From assembly GCA_040365065.1 (NCBI GenBank), contig BAABNI010000006.1, forward strand, positions 62,001-126,000: DNA of 64,000 nt, written 5' to 3'. Every line of letters begins with the position of its first letter. Position 1 is the stretch's first letter. Source of the DNA: Pelagadaptatus aseana (GTDB taxonomy: Bacteria; Pseudomonadota; Gammaproteobacteria; Pseudomonadales; Cellvibrionaceae). The position numbers and the translations under genes were made by a program. Below the pieces are notes generated by a model. It was not told where the DNA came from and made no database searches. It saw only the letters and a program-made list of their open reading frames with translations. Shown piece by piece: positions 35,807-43,618 of this stretch.

Positions 35807-36381
35807 CAAACCTGACTCCCTCGTTTCTTATTGATCTGCCACGGGCAAAAACAACCCACAGCCTCATGGTTCAACCACTGCGGGTTGTGACCATCGGCAA
35901 GCGACGCCAATACACTGGCGACAAAATCTGTGCCCTCACCACATACTGCGCCGCTGCTGTATGGACCTAAATAAGCCAAATCCCCGCTGGCGCTCCAGAT
36001 AGCAACAGACGGACTGACAGGCACCTCGAAGGTCCGAGCCACCTCATCACTGACAAATGAAAGATGTTCCATGCCATCAGAGAAATGTATTAGAGAGGAA
36101 AACTGGCTCTCCAAATCGGCTATGTGAGGTCGAGCGAAGCGACTGCAAGGGCATTCGGGATCCACAAAATGGACAACCAAAGGCCTCTCAAGGTCGTTCA
36201 ATTTGGTGTCGAGCACCAGATGCTCACCTTGATAACTGACCCAGTGATTTTCGTAACTACCCAGATAGCGAAACTGAAACCACCAAAACGCAAAGACAGT
36301 CGCGATTACCCATACGATGACAATAAACGTACTTAATAGCTGCTTCTTTTTGTTAATTTTGTCAGTTTGTGTCATCGTCAT
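35806..36381 (-). CDS. Thioredoxin-like membrane-anchored protein (DUF6436-like)
   Basis: One N-terminal membrane helix (residues about 17-37) and a thioredoxin-like extracytoplasmic part with DPECPCSRFARPHIADLE, i.e. a C-x-C rather than the usual C-x-x-C motif, at about residue 76-78. The expected cis-Pro region is VPVSPSVAIW. Further Cys occur in the second half (GAVCGEG, EAVGCFCPWQINKK). 191 residues. Its stop overlaps the start of the multi-helix chemoreceptor gene. Redox role not shown. Confidence 0.75.
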   Translation of the reverse strand: MTMTQTDKINKKKQLLSTFIVIVWVIATVFAFWWFQFRYLGSYENHWVSYQGEHLVLDTKLNDLERPLVVHFVDPECPCSRFARPHIADLESQFSSLIHFSDGMEHLSFVSDEVARTFEVPVSPSVAIWSASGDLAYLGPYSSGAVCGEGTDFVASVLASLADGHNPQWLNHEAVGCFCPWQINKKRGSQV

Positions 36382-36523
36382 GATTCAATTCACTATAAAA
36401 AGAACCTAATCTGAACTATCGGCTAAACGGAACCCTACTTTAGAGCTCTGAGCCACCGAGACGTCAAAGTCACAACCGTTCTCAGGCACAGTTAGTTATC
36501 AAGCCATATAACAAGGATAGACA

Positions 36524-38905
36524 ATGCCCCAGGAAAGATCCCTTCTCGCTCTATCTCCCGATCACCTGACCTCTTACGTAGACGCCACCTCATTAGATGA
36601 AAAAGGCGACGACGACCAAAGCGATGACCTGCGAATCATTGGCCATGAACGGGCCAAAACAGCGCTCGACTTTGGTCTGGCCATGGACATCGATGGCTTT
36701 AATATTTTTGTGGTGGGAGAACGGGGTTCCGGGCGACGCACTCTGGTTCAGCAAATGCTCAAGCAGCACAGCCCTAAACACCCTCCAGGCTATGAATGGT
36801 GCTATCTGAATAATTTTGATAACCCTCATATGCCCACGGCACTTTATCTGGAACCGGGAGAAGGCAAAAAATTGATCGAGCGAATTGATCGTTTTATTGA
36901 TGACCTGCTTGTGCTGTTTCCCGAAACCTTTGACAACCCCGGCTATCAACGCAAAAAGAAAGCCATTGATCGCCATTTTACCCAACGCTATGAACAGGCA
37001 ATTACCCAGGTTGAACAGGAAGCCCTGCAAAACAGTGTTGGCCTCTACGAAGAAGAAGGAGCCATTACCTTTACCCCTCTGCTCGACGGCAAGGCCATTG
37101 ACGACGCACAATTTGCGGCACTTGGTGAAGATCAACGCAATTATTTCTACCAGTTACTTGCCCACCTGGAAGAAAAGCTCTCGGAACAACTGCTTGAACT
37201 GCCTTCCTGGAAACGGGAATCTTCCGAGGAAATGCGCAAACTCAAATACGAAACCGTTGAACAAGCGGTTCGCCCCCTGCTGAAAGAGATCAGTCACGAA
37301 TACCCCAGCAATCTGGGCATCCAGAAATACCTGAAACTGGTCAAAGACCATATTGCCGATGCCATCCTCGACATCCTATTGGTGGACGACAACGAAACAG
37401 CCGATGAGCGCAAACAAAGAGAACAGCTGATCGCCCTGTTTCAGCCCAATCTGCTGGAGAGCCGCGACCACACCCGCGGTGCGCCGGTGGTGTACGAACA
37501 AAATCCCACCTTTCAGAATTTGTTTGGCGTGGTCGACTACTCGGTGTCTCAGGGCGTTTTACAAACCAACTATCGGATGATCCGGCCCGGCGCACTGCAT
37601 CGTGCCAATGGCGGCTATCTGATGCTGGATGCAGAAAAATTATTGAGCCAACCCCACATCTGGTCGCACCTTAAACTGGCACTTAAAACCCGAGAAATTC
37701 AAATAGAACACCCACTGGCTGAATCGGCGCCCAATGGCACCTTTGGATTACAACCAGAACGTATCGCCCTCGATGTTAAAGTTGTCCTGCTTGGTACCCG
37801 GGATATTTATTACGCCTTACAGGAATACGATCCTGAATTTACCGAGCTGTTCAGAATTCTGGCTGACTTTGATCACTATCTCGATGACAGCCCTAGTACC
37901 CTCAACGCTTTTGCCAATCTGATTCGGGAGAGAGGTAAGCGACTGGATTACCCTCCCATCAGCAATGAAGCCATTGCTGCACTGGCGGTTGCCGCCATGC
38001 GTCACTCGGAACACCAGAGGCGCTTAACCGCTAATATCCAATTGTGGAATGAGCTTTTGGATGAGGCCTGCTATTTATGGCGTCAAAGTCAGGACAGTGA
38101 AACCATAGATGCCGAGCACGTCGCTGCAGCAATCAGCGCCAAACGTGCCAGAACCGGTCGCATGAGCGAACTGATGCTCGATGAAATCAAAGAGCGCCAA
38201 ATTCTGATCAGTACGGATGGCCAGGCCGTTGGCCAAATCAACGGCTTGACCGTTTTGGCCGTGGGCGACAGCAGTTTTGGCAACCCGGCGCGCATTACGG
38301 CAACCGCTTATGCTGGCAAAGATGGGGTCACAGACATCGAACGGGAAGTGGATCTGGGTCGAGCCATTCACTCCAAAGGGGTATTGCTCTTAACAGGTTT
38401 TCTCGGACACAAATACGGTCAGGACTTCCAGTTATCGTTGTCTGCCAATATTGCTCTGGAACAATCTTATGGTCTGGTAGACGGTGACAGTGCCTCATTG
38501 GCTGAAGCTTGCGCGCTGATTTCAGCCATCACCCGATTGCCTCTTGATCAGGGGCTTGCGGTAACGGGTTCGATCAATCAGTTTGGTGAGGTCCAGTCAG
38601 TCGGTGGTATCAATGAAAAGATTGAAGGCTTTCACCGCCTTTGCCTTGAAAGAGGCCTTACCGGTGAACAGGGTGTGATTCTACCAAAGACCAACGCCAT
38701 TAACCTGATGCTCAACCAGGAAGTCATCGAGGATGTCAGAAGTGGTCGTTTTCATATCTATGTTGTTACCACCATAGATCAAGCACTTGAGCTGTTAACA
38801 GGAAAAGATGCGGGCAGCCATGCAAACCAGGGCTACCCCAAAAACAGTATCCATGGTCTTGCAACAGAGCAATTGAAAAAACTGGCTCGACTCAGCAGCG
38901 AGTAG
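36524..38905 (+). CDS. Lon-related AAA+ protease (AsrA/LonB-like)
   Basis: Large soluble ATP-dependent protease distinct from the lon gene of this window. Residues 35-80 hold an AAA+ start (LRIIGHERAKTALDFGLAM, then a P-loop-like GERGSGRRT at 65-73 in which Arg replaces the usual Lys). The middle third is the helical insertion of this family (KAIDRHFTQRYEQAI, then HRANGGYLMLDAEKLL). The C-terminal Lon-type protease domain has catalytic Ser656 in DGDSASLAEA and Lys699 in GGINEKIEGF, the same 43-residue spacing as in Lon. It resembles P. aeruginosa AsrA, an aminoglycoside-stress factor. 793 residues, ATG start with AAGGA upstream. Confidence 0.88.
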   Translation: MPQERSLLALSPDHLTSYVDATSLDEKGDDDQSDDLRIIGHERAKTALDFGLAMDIDGFNIFVVGERGSGRRTLVQQMLKQHSPKHPPGYEWCYLNNFDNPHMPTALYLEPGEGKKLIERIDRFIDDLLVLFPETFDNPGYQRKKKAIDRHFTQRYEQAITQVEQEALQNSVGLYEEEGAITFTPLLDGKAIDDAQFAALGEDQRNYFYQLLAHLEEKLSEQLLELPSWKRESSEEMRKLKYETVEQAVRPLLKEISHEYPSNLGIQKYLKLVKDHIADAILDILLVDDNETADERKQREQLIALFQPNLLESRDHTRGAPVVYEQNPTFQNLFGVVDYSVSQGVLQTNYRMIRPGALHRANGGYLMLDAEKLLSQPHIWSHLKLALKTREIQIEHPLAESAPNGTFGLQPERIALDVKVVLLGTRDIYYALQEYDPEFTELFRILADFDHYLDDSPSTLNAFANLIRERGKRLDYPPISNEAIAALAVAAMRHSEHQRRLTANIQLWNELLDEACYLWRQSQDSETIDAEHVAAAISAKRARTGRMSELMLDEIKERQILISTDGQAVGQINGLTVLAVGDSSFGNPARITATAYAGKDGVTDIEREVDLGRAIHSKGVLLLTGFLGHKYGQDFQLSLSANIALEQSYGLVDGDSASLAEACALISAITRLPLDQGLAVTGSINQFGEVQSVGGINEKIEGFHRLCLERGLTGEQGVILPKTNAINLMLNQEVIEDVRSGRFHIYVVTTIDQALELLTGKDAGSHANQGYPKNSIHGLATEQLKKLARLSSE

Positions 38906-38924
38906 ACAAAATCCCCGGCTGGCT

Positions 38925-39632
38925 TTATGCGGGGTTTTCAGTTCTTACCTTGGCATACCACTGTGAGGGATTCTTCAAATCACCTTCATCGTCCAGTTCC
39001 GGGTATGCCAGCCCGCGCTCCTGACAATATTCAGCGATCATGGGTTGGCACCAGCGAAACAGCGTTTCTTCATACTCGGCATCACTGATTCGACGCTGCC
39101 CATACATATTGGCCAATTGCCTTTGGCGCTGTGCCTCCACCAAAATGATGGCGCACGCCACTGACACATTATAAGACTCGACCATGCCACACATGGGTAT
39201 GATCACCTCCTGATCACATAAAGCCAGTGCGGCATCACTGACGCCCTCTTTTTCGGTCCCCATCAGAATGGCTGTGGGCTGGGTGTAGTCCACCTGGTGG
39301 TAGGCAACGGCCTTATCAGACAGATTGGCCGCTACAATACGGAACCCCTTCTGCTTCAATTGCGCCACACCCTCTTCTACAGAATCATGATGTCTGGTTT
39401 CGACCCATTTGTGACTTCCCAGCGCTGTTCCCCTATAAGGCCGGTAGCCTTTTTTGGGGACCACGCAATGAAATTCACCAATACCAACCGCATCACAGGT
39501 TCGAACTATCGCGGAAAGATTTCGGCCCTTGTGCACTTCATCGGTGATAACAGTCAAATCTGGTTGGCGATTCGACAAAACGCTCTTAATGGTGGCAAAT
39601 CGTTCAGGGGTCATAAGGGGAATATCCGTCAT
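38925..39632 (-). CDS. trmH: tRNA (guanosine(18)-2'-O)-methyltransferase TrmH
   Basis: SPOUT-class enzyme methylating the 2'-OH of G18 in the tRNA D-loop. The N-terminal part contains VHKGRNLSAIVRTCDAVGIG with catalytic Arg; the knot region has ILMGTEKEGVSDAAL and IPMCGMVESYNVSVACAIIL. The C-terminal extension (about 60 residues, YGQRRISDAEYEETLFRW onwards) fits the TrmH group. 235 residues from ATG 39632. Convergent with the Lon-like protease gene. Confidence 0.95.
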   Translation of the reverse strand: MTDIPLMTPERFATIKSVLSNRQPDLTVITDEVHKGRNLSAIVRTCDAVGIGEFHCVVPKKGYRPYRGTALGSHKWVETRHHDSVEEGVAQLKQKGFRIVAANLSDKAVAYHQVDYTQPTAILMGTEKEGVSDAALALCDQEVIIPMCGMVESYNVSVACAIILVEAQRQRQLANMYGQRRISDAEYEETLFRWCQPMIAEYCQERGLAYPELDDEGDLKNPSQWYAKVRTENPA

Positions 39633-39873
39633 ACATCATTTCGCAATAACAAATCAGGGATCCATTATCGTTTTCCACAGATTCTGTGGATAAGTCAGTG
39701 GGTAGTTGTGTGATTAAACGCCCAGAACCATAAAAAAGGGGACTTTCAGCAAACTGAACACTTTTTAACCAAAGGAATAATATCCTTATTTTTCAATAAC
39801 TTACAAATGTCAACAAGTGAATCTGGATTTTATTGAATTTTTTCCAAAGTAAACCATCAGGGATTGCACTGCT

Positions 39874-40002
39874 GTGCATAAAAAGTTAGGAGACCTTAAC
39901 CATGTAGGCCGCAAACTTAAATCGGGCACCCAAACAGAAGACTCATCCAATGAAGAATCCGGCCAAAAAAGTGGCCAGATAATGCTTTTTTTGAACAGTT
40001 AA
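39874..40002 (+). CDS. Possible 42-residue hydrophilic protein
   Basis: Not recognised. GTG start preceded by AGGGA at about ten bases; the product is Lys/Ser/Gln-rich with an SGQKSGQ repeat-like stretch and a hydrophobic end. It overlaps the ATG-TAG element in another frame. A strong hairpin follows at 40015. Weak evidence; listed because it is the longest plus-strand ORF between trmH and glcB. Confidence 0.2.
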   Translation: MHKKLGDLNHVGRKLKSGTQTEDSSNEESGQKSGQIMLFLNS

Positions 40003-40014
40003 ATCAACCACTTT

Positions 40015-40056
40015 CAGAAACGATAAAGCCCGGTAAACCGGGCTCTATCGTTTCTG
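40015..40056. terminator. Long hairpin after glcB
   Basis: CAGAAACGATA-(A/T)-GCCCGG-TAAA-CCGGGC-(T/C)-TATCGTTTCTG: 17 paired bases with a small internal loop. It is 58 bp beyond the glcB stop on the minus strand and could equally end plus-strand transcripts from the small ORF region. Confidence 0.7.
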
Positions 40057-40114
40057 CAAACATAGCCAGGTACTACCTGGCCATGCTCAGATGATGTTGG
40101 CTTAAGCTTTTAGC

Positions 40115-42325
40115 TCAGGCCCCGTATTTGGCTTTGGCTTCAATACGGTAAGCGTGCAACAACGGCTCGGTGTAACCGGAAGGCTGCTCCTTGCCTTTGA
40201 ACACCAGATCACAGGCCGCTTTAAAGGCTACGCTGTCTTCAAAGTTACCATCCATATTGCGGTAGCTGGCATCACCGGCGTTCTGACCGTCTACAACTGC
40301 AGCCATACGCTTCATGGCTTCCATCACCTGCTCTTCGGTGCAGACACCGTGCTCCAGCCAGTTAGCCAGATGCTGGGAAGAAATACGCAGAGTGGCGCGA
40401 TCTTCCATCAGACCAACGTTGTTGATGTCCGGTACCTTGGAGCAACCCACGCCACTGTCGATCCAGCGAACCACGTAACCCAGAATACCCTGAGCGTTGT
40501 TATCCAGCTCTTTCTGGATGGTGTCAGCGTCCAGAGCAGACACGTCTTGCTGCAAAGGAATGGCCAGAATGTCATCCAGGCTGGCGCGACCGCGCTTGGC
40601 CAGCTCCTGCTGAACCTCGACAACACTTACCTGATGGTAGTGGGTGCTGTGCAGAGTAGCGCCATTTGGAGAAGGAACCCAAGCGGTGTTGGCACCGGCT
40701 TTCGGGTGGCCAATCTTCTGCTCGATCATAGCCGCCATTTCGTCTGGCATGGCCCACATGCCTTTACCAATTTGCGCCTTGCCCTGCAGACCACACTCAA
40801 TACCGATATCAACGTTCCAGTCTTCGTAGGCGTTGATCCAGGCCTGCTGCTTCATCACAGACTTAGGTACAAAAGGACCGGCCAGCATGGAGGTGTGGAT
40901 CTCGTCACCGGTGCGATCCAGGAAGCCGGTATTAATGAACACAACACGTTCCTGAGCCACACGGATACACTCTTTGAGGTTAACCGTGGTGCGACGCTCT
41001 TCGTCCATGATGCCCACTTTCAACGTGTTGCGAGCCAGACCCAGGGCATCTTCGATGCGGGAGAACAGGTCGCAGGTAAACTGAACTTCTTCAGGACCGT
41101 GCATCTTCGGCTTCACGATGTAAACACTGCCGGTACGGGAATTCTTGCGAGTGGTATTACCCTTCAGGTCGTGAATGGCGGCCAGAACAGTGACCATGCC
41201 GTCCATAATACCTTCCGGTACTTCGTTACCGTCTTTGTCGATAATCGCGGCGTTGGTCATCAGGTGGCCAACGTTACGCACGAACAACAGGCTGCGACCG
41301 TGCAGGGTCAGCTCAGAACCGTCAGCGGCAGCGCCTGCGGCGATAGCGTGAGCGCTTGGAAGATAGTTGCGATCGGCGTTCATGGAACGGGTCATCACCT
41401 TGCCGCCCTTCTCGAAGGATTCTTCCAAAGTACCCTTCATCAGACCCAACCAGTTGCTGTAGACCTCAACCTTGTCTTCGGCATCAACCGCTGCAACGGA
41501 GTCTTCGCAGTCCATAATGGTGGTTACCGCGGCTTCCACCAGCAGATCTTTAACGCCAGCAGCATCGGTCTTGCCGATGGGGCTGTCGGCGTCAATCTGA
41601 ATTTCGATGTGCAGGCCGTTGTTCTTAACCAGAACAGCCGTTGGGTTAGCGGCATCGCCGTTGTAACCCACAAACTTCTCAGGTTGAGCCAGAGCGGTTT
41701 CGGAGCCGTCAGCCATTTTAATAACCAGAGCACCATCAACGACGCTGTAACCGGCAGAATCTTTGTGGCTACCAGCAGCCAATGGCGCGGCATTGTCCAG
41801 ATGGTTGCGAGCAAACTCGATCACCTTGGCGCCACGAGCCGGGTTGTAACCGGTACCTTTCTCCTGACCGTTTTCTTCAGAGATTACATCGGTACCGTAG
41901 AGGGCATCGTACAGGCTGCCCCAGCGAGCGTTATCCGCATTCAGGGCAAAACGGGCGTTCTTAACGGGTACAACCAATTGAGGGCCGGCCTGCTCGGCAA
42001 TCTCAACATCAACGTTTTGAGTAGTAACCTTAAAGTCTTCGCCTTCTGGCAACAGGTAACCGATTTCCTGTAGGAAGGCTTTGTAAGCAGCGGCATCGTG
42101 CGCCTGACCTTTACGAGCGGTGTGCCACTCATCGATTTGCGCCTGCATTTCGTCACGCTTGGCCAACAGGGCCTTATTCTTTGGTGCAAAATCGTTGAGG
42201 ATATTCTCAAACTCAGCCCAGAAGTGCTCAGTATCGACGCCAGTACCTGGTGCAATGTCTTTCTCTACCAGGTTGTAGAGATCTTCGGAAATCTGAAGTC
42301 CGCCTTTCTGGATACGATTTGTCAT
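40115..42325 (-). CDS. glcB: Malate synthase G
   Basis: Condenses glyoxylate with acetyl-CoA to malate, second enzyme of the glyoxylate bypass. 736 residues, the size of the monomeric G isoform. Motifs include TIMDCEDSVAAVDAEDKV, the catalytic-loop region KPKMHGPEEVQFTCDLFSR, MDEERRTTVNLKECI, and the C-terminal Asp region VRWIDSGVGCSKVPDI. ATG 42325. Unlike enteric glcB it is not with glc glycolate genes but sits beside a LysR gene and aceA. A sequence motif about 100 bp upstream matches one upstream of aceA. Confidence 0.97.
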   Translation of the reverse strand: MTNRIQKGGLQISEDLYNLVEKDIAPGTGVDTEHFWAEFENILNDFAPKNKALLAKRDEMQAQIDEWHTARKGQAHDAAAYKAFLQEIGYLLPEGEDFKVTTQNVDVEIAEQAGPQLVVPVKNARFALNADNARWGSLYDALYGTDVISEENGQEKGTGYNPARGAKVIEFARNHLDNAAPLAAGSHKDSAGYSVVDGALVIKMADGSETALAQPEKFVGYNGDAANPTAVLVKNNGLHIEIQIDADSPIGKTDAAGVKDLLVEAAVTTIMDCEDSVAAVDAEDKVEVYSNWLGLMKGTLEESFEKGGKVMTRSMNADRNYLPSAHAIAAGAAADGSELTLHGRSLLFVRNVGHLMTNAAIIDKDGNEVPEGIMDGMVTVLAAIHDLKGNTTRKNSRTGSVYIVKPKMHGPEEVQFTCDLFSRIEDALGLARNTLKVGIMDEERRTTVNLKECIRVAQERVVFINTGFLDRTGDEIHTSMLAGPFVPKSVMKQQAWINAYEDWNVDIGIECGLQGKAQIGKGMWAMPDEMAAMIEQKIGHPKAGANTAWVPSPNGATLHSTHYHQVSVVEVQQELAKRGRASLDDILAIPLQQDVSALDADTIQKELDNNAQGILGYVVRWIDSGVGCSKVPDINNVGLMEDRATLRISSQHLANWLEHGVCTEEQVMEAMKRMAAVVDGQNAGDASYRNMDGNFEDSVAFKAACDLVFKGKEQPSGYTEPLLHAYRIEAKAKYGA

Positions 42326-42424
42326 AACTCGCCTCTGCTTAGACCTTTAATGGTCATAGGTATAAAGAATGGCAACCGAACGGCTGCCAAGGTGTAGATT
42401 CAACGAGCTATAGTAGCCAAGCGA

Positions 42425-42442
42425 CTATAATTTAGCGAATTT
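42425..42442. promoter_or_regulatory. Candidate LysR-type operator upstream of glcB
   Basis: CTATAATTTAGCGAATTT, 100 bp from the glcB ATG, matches 15 of 18 bases with the element at 43495-43512 upstream of aceA. The core TTAGC(G/T)AA is near-palindromic. The rest of the 195-bp gap shows only ordinary AT-rich promoter-like sequence. Confidence 0.5.
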
Positions 42443-42520
42443 ATTGTTTTTATTATCGTCATTCACAGATTGGATTTAGATCAAAAAACAGGCAGGCAAT
42501 ACCAGATTACCTGCCCTCTT

Positions 42521-43471
42521 TTAATTAGCCTGCTCAGAAAGCCTTTCCGCCACAGTTGCCATTAGTTTGCGCAACCAGCGATGCGCCGGATTATTTTGCA
42601 ACAGAGGACTCCATGCCATTTTCAACTCAAATTTTGGAATTTCAAACGGCGGTGGCAACAACAGAATATTGGGATTAGCCGCTTGCAGTGTCGCCAGTCG
42701 ACTCGGAACCGTGACAATCAGGCTCTCCTGCTCAGCCAGCAAGGCTGCTGCCTGATAATGGCGAGTAAATACCGAAATATCACGTTTTTTGCCCAGACGT
42801 TTCAAAGCCTCATCAACCCAGCCCAAACGCTGCACATCCGCCGGATTGATGCCCACACCAACCCCCATACCTGTCTTGCTCACCCATACGTGTTGGGCTC
42901 CCAGATAACTGTCGAGGTTAAAGTCCTTTGAAATGGGATTGCTCTTACTTAACAGACAACTGAAGTTGTCGTACCAGAGGGTTTTCTGGTGAAACGATTG
43001 CGGCATGGAATCAAACCGGTTGATGACCATATCCACTTTGCCCTGCTCCACATCCAGAAAGCTGACGTCACTGGGCGTCATAATATCCAGCGAAATGCCC
43101 GGAGCCATTCTGCGCAACTCGGTGAGTACTGAAGGGATCAATGTCGACTCGGCATAATCGCTGGCCATGATACGGAATACACGGTTACTTTTTTCCGGGT
43201 CGAAACTGCTTCGAGGTTGGACCGCATGTTCTATCTCGGTCAGAACCTTACGCACCAGAGGCTCAAGCTCCTTGGCACGCTCGGTGGGCGTCATACCCTC
43301 ACTGGTTCTTATAAGAAGCGGATCATCAAACAGATCTCTTAACCTTTTAAGGCCATTACTCATGGCCGGCTGGCTGATCCCCAGCTGGTTGGCTGCCTTG
43401 GTGACATTGCGCTCACGCAGCAAAATATCCAGATAAACCAAGAGGTTAAGATCGACTCGAGCAATATTCAT
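42521..43471 (-). CDS. LysR-family transcriptional regulator between glcB and aceA
   Basis: 316 residues. N-terminal winged helix-turn-helix about residues 6-65 (LLVYLDILLRERNVTKAANQ, then ISQPAMSNGLKRLRDLFDDP), followed by the LysR substrate-binding domain (RIMASDYAESTLIPSVLTEL, then WVDEALKRLGKKRDISVFTR). It starts 147 bp from the divergent aceA and ends 195 bp upstream of glcB. Position and the shared motifs on both sides suggest it regulates both glyoxylate-shunt genes; no experiment is implied. Confidence 0.93.
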   Translation of the reverse strand: MNIARVDLNLLVYLDILLRERNVTKAANQLGISQPAMSNGLKRLRDLFDDPLLIRTSEGMTPTERAKELEPLVRKVLTEIEHAVQPRSSFDPEKSNRVFRIMASDYAESTLIPSVLTELRRMAPGISLDIMTPSDVSFLDVEQGKVDMVINRFDSMPQSFHQKTLWYDNFSCLLSKSNPISKDFNLDSYLGAQHVWVSKTGMGVGVGINPADVQRLGWVDEALKRLGKKRDISVFTRHYQAAALLAEQESLIVTVPSRLATLQAANPNILLLPPPFEIPKFELKMAWSPLLQNNPAHRWLRKLMATVAERLSEQAN

Positions 43472-43494
43472 ATTAAAAATACCGAATATAGAAA

Positions 43495-43512
43495 CTATAA
43501 ATTAGCTAAATT
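43495..43512. promoter_or_regulatory. Candidate LysR-type operator in the LysR-aceA divergent region
   Basis: CTATAAATTAGCTAAATT, 107 bp before the aceA ATG and 23 bp before the LysR ATG, matching the glcB-upstream element in 15 of 18 bases. The TTAGCTAA core is a perfect palindrome. Confidence 0.5.
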
Positions 43513-43618
43513 CTGTCACAAAAACTAGACTTTGTCTCGCTCAGGTGGGGAAGCGCACCTCCATCCCGCGTGGAACCACCGGATACTAAACACACATTTG
43601 TTAGGAAGGACTGATTTT

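Larger units (their letters stand above)
39633..40114. other. 482-bp gap between trmH and glcB with start-stop element and possible small ORFs
   Basis: No convincing conserved gene. On the plus strand AGGAG (39888-39892) is nine bases before ATG immediately followed by TAG (39902-39907); the same frame then stays open for 24 basic residues to TAA at 39982. In another frame GTG 39874 opens 42 residues, VHKKLGDLNHVGRKLKSG and on, to TAA 40002. A small GGCCA-TGGCC hairpin (39961-39976) precedes a T7 run. The segment 39633-39870 is AT-rich and would contain the trmH promoter. Confidence 0.5.

Noticed and set aside
30748..39907. Idea that TAG is recoded as a sense codon in this genome
   Set aside because: dnaQ, mltD and the PilZ gene all end properly at TAG, so it is a working stop.
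40154..42073. A 639-codon plus-strand open frame opposite glcB
   Set aside because: Shadow of the GC-biased glcB codons; composition is unlike a protein and glcB is a certain gene.
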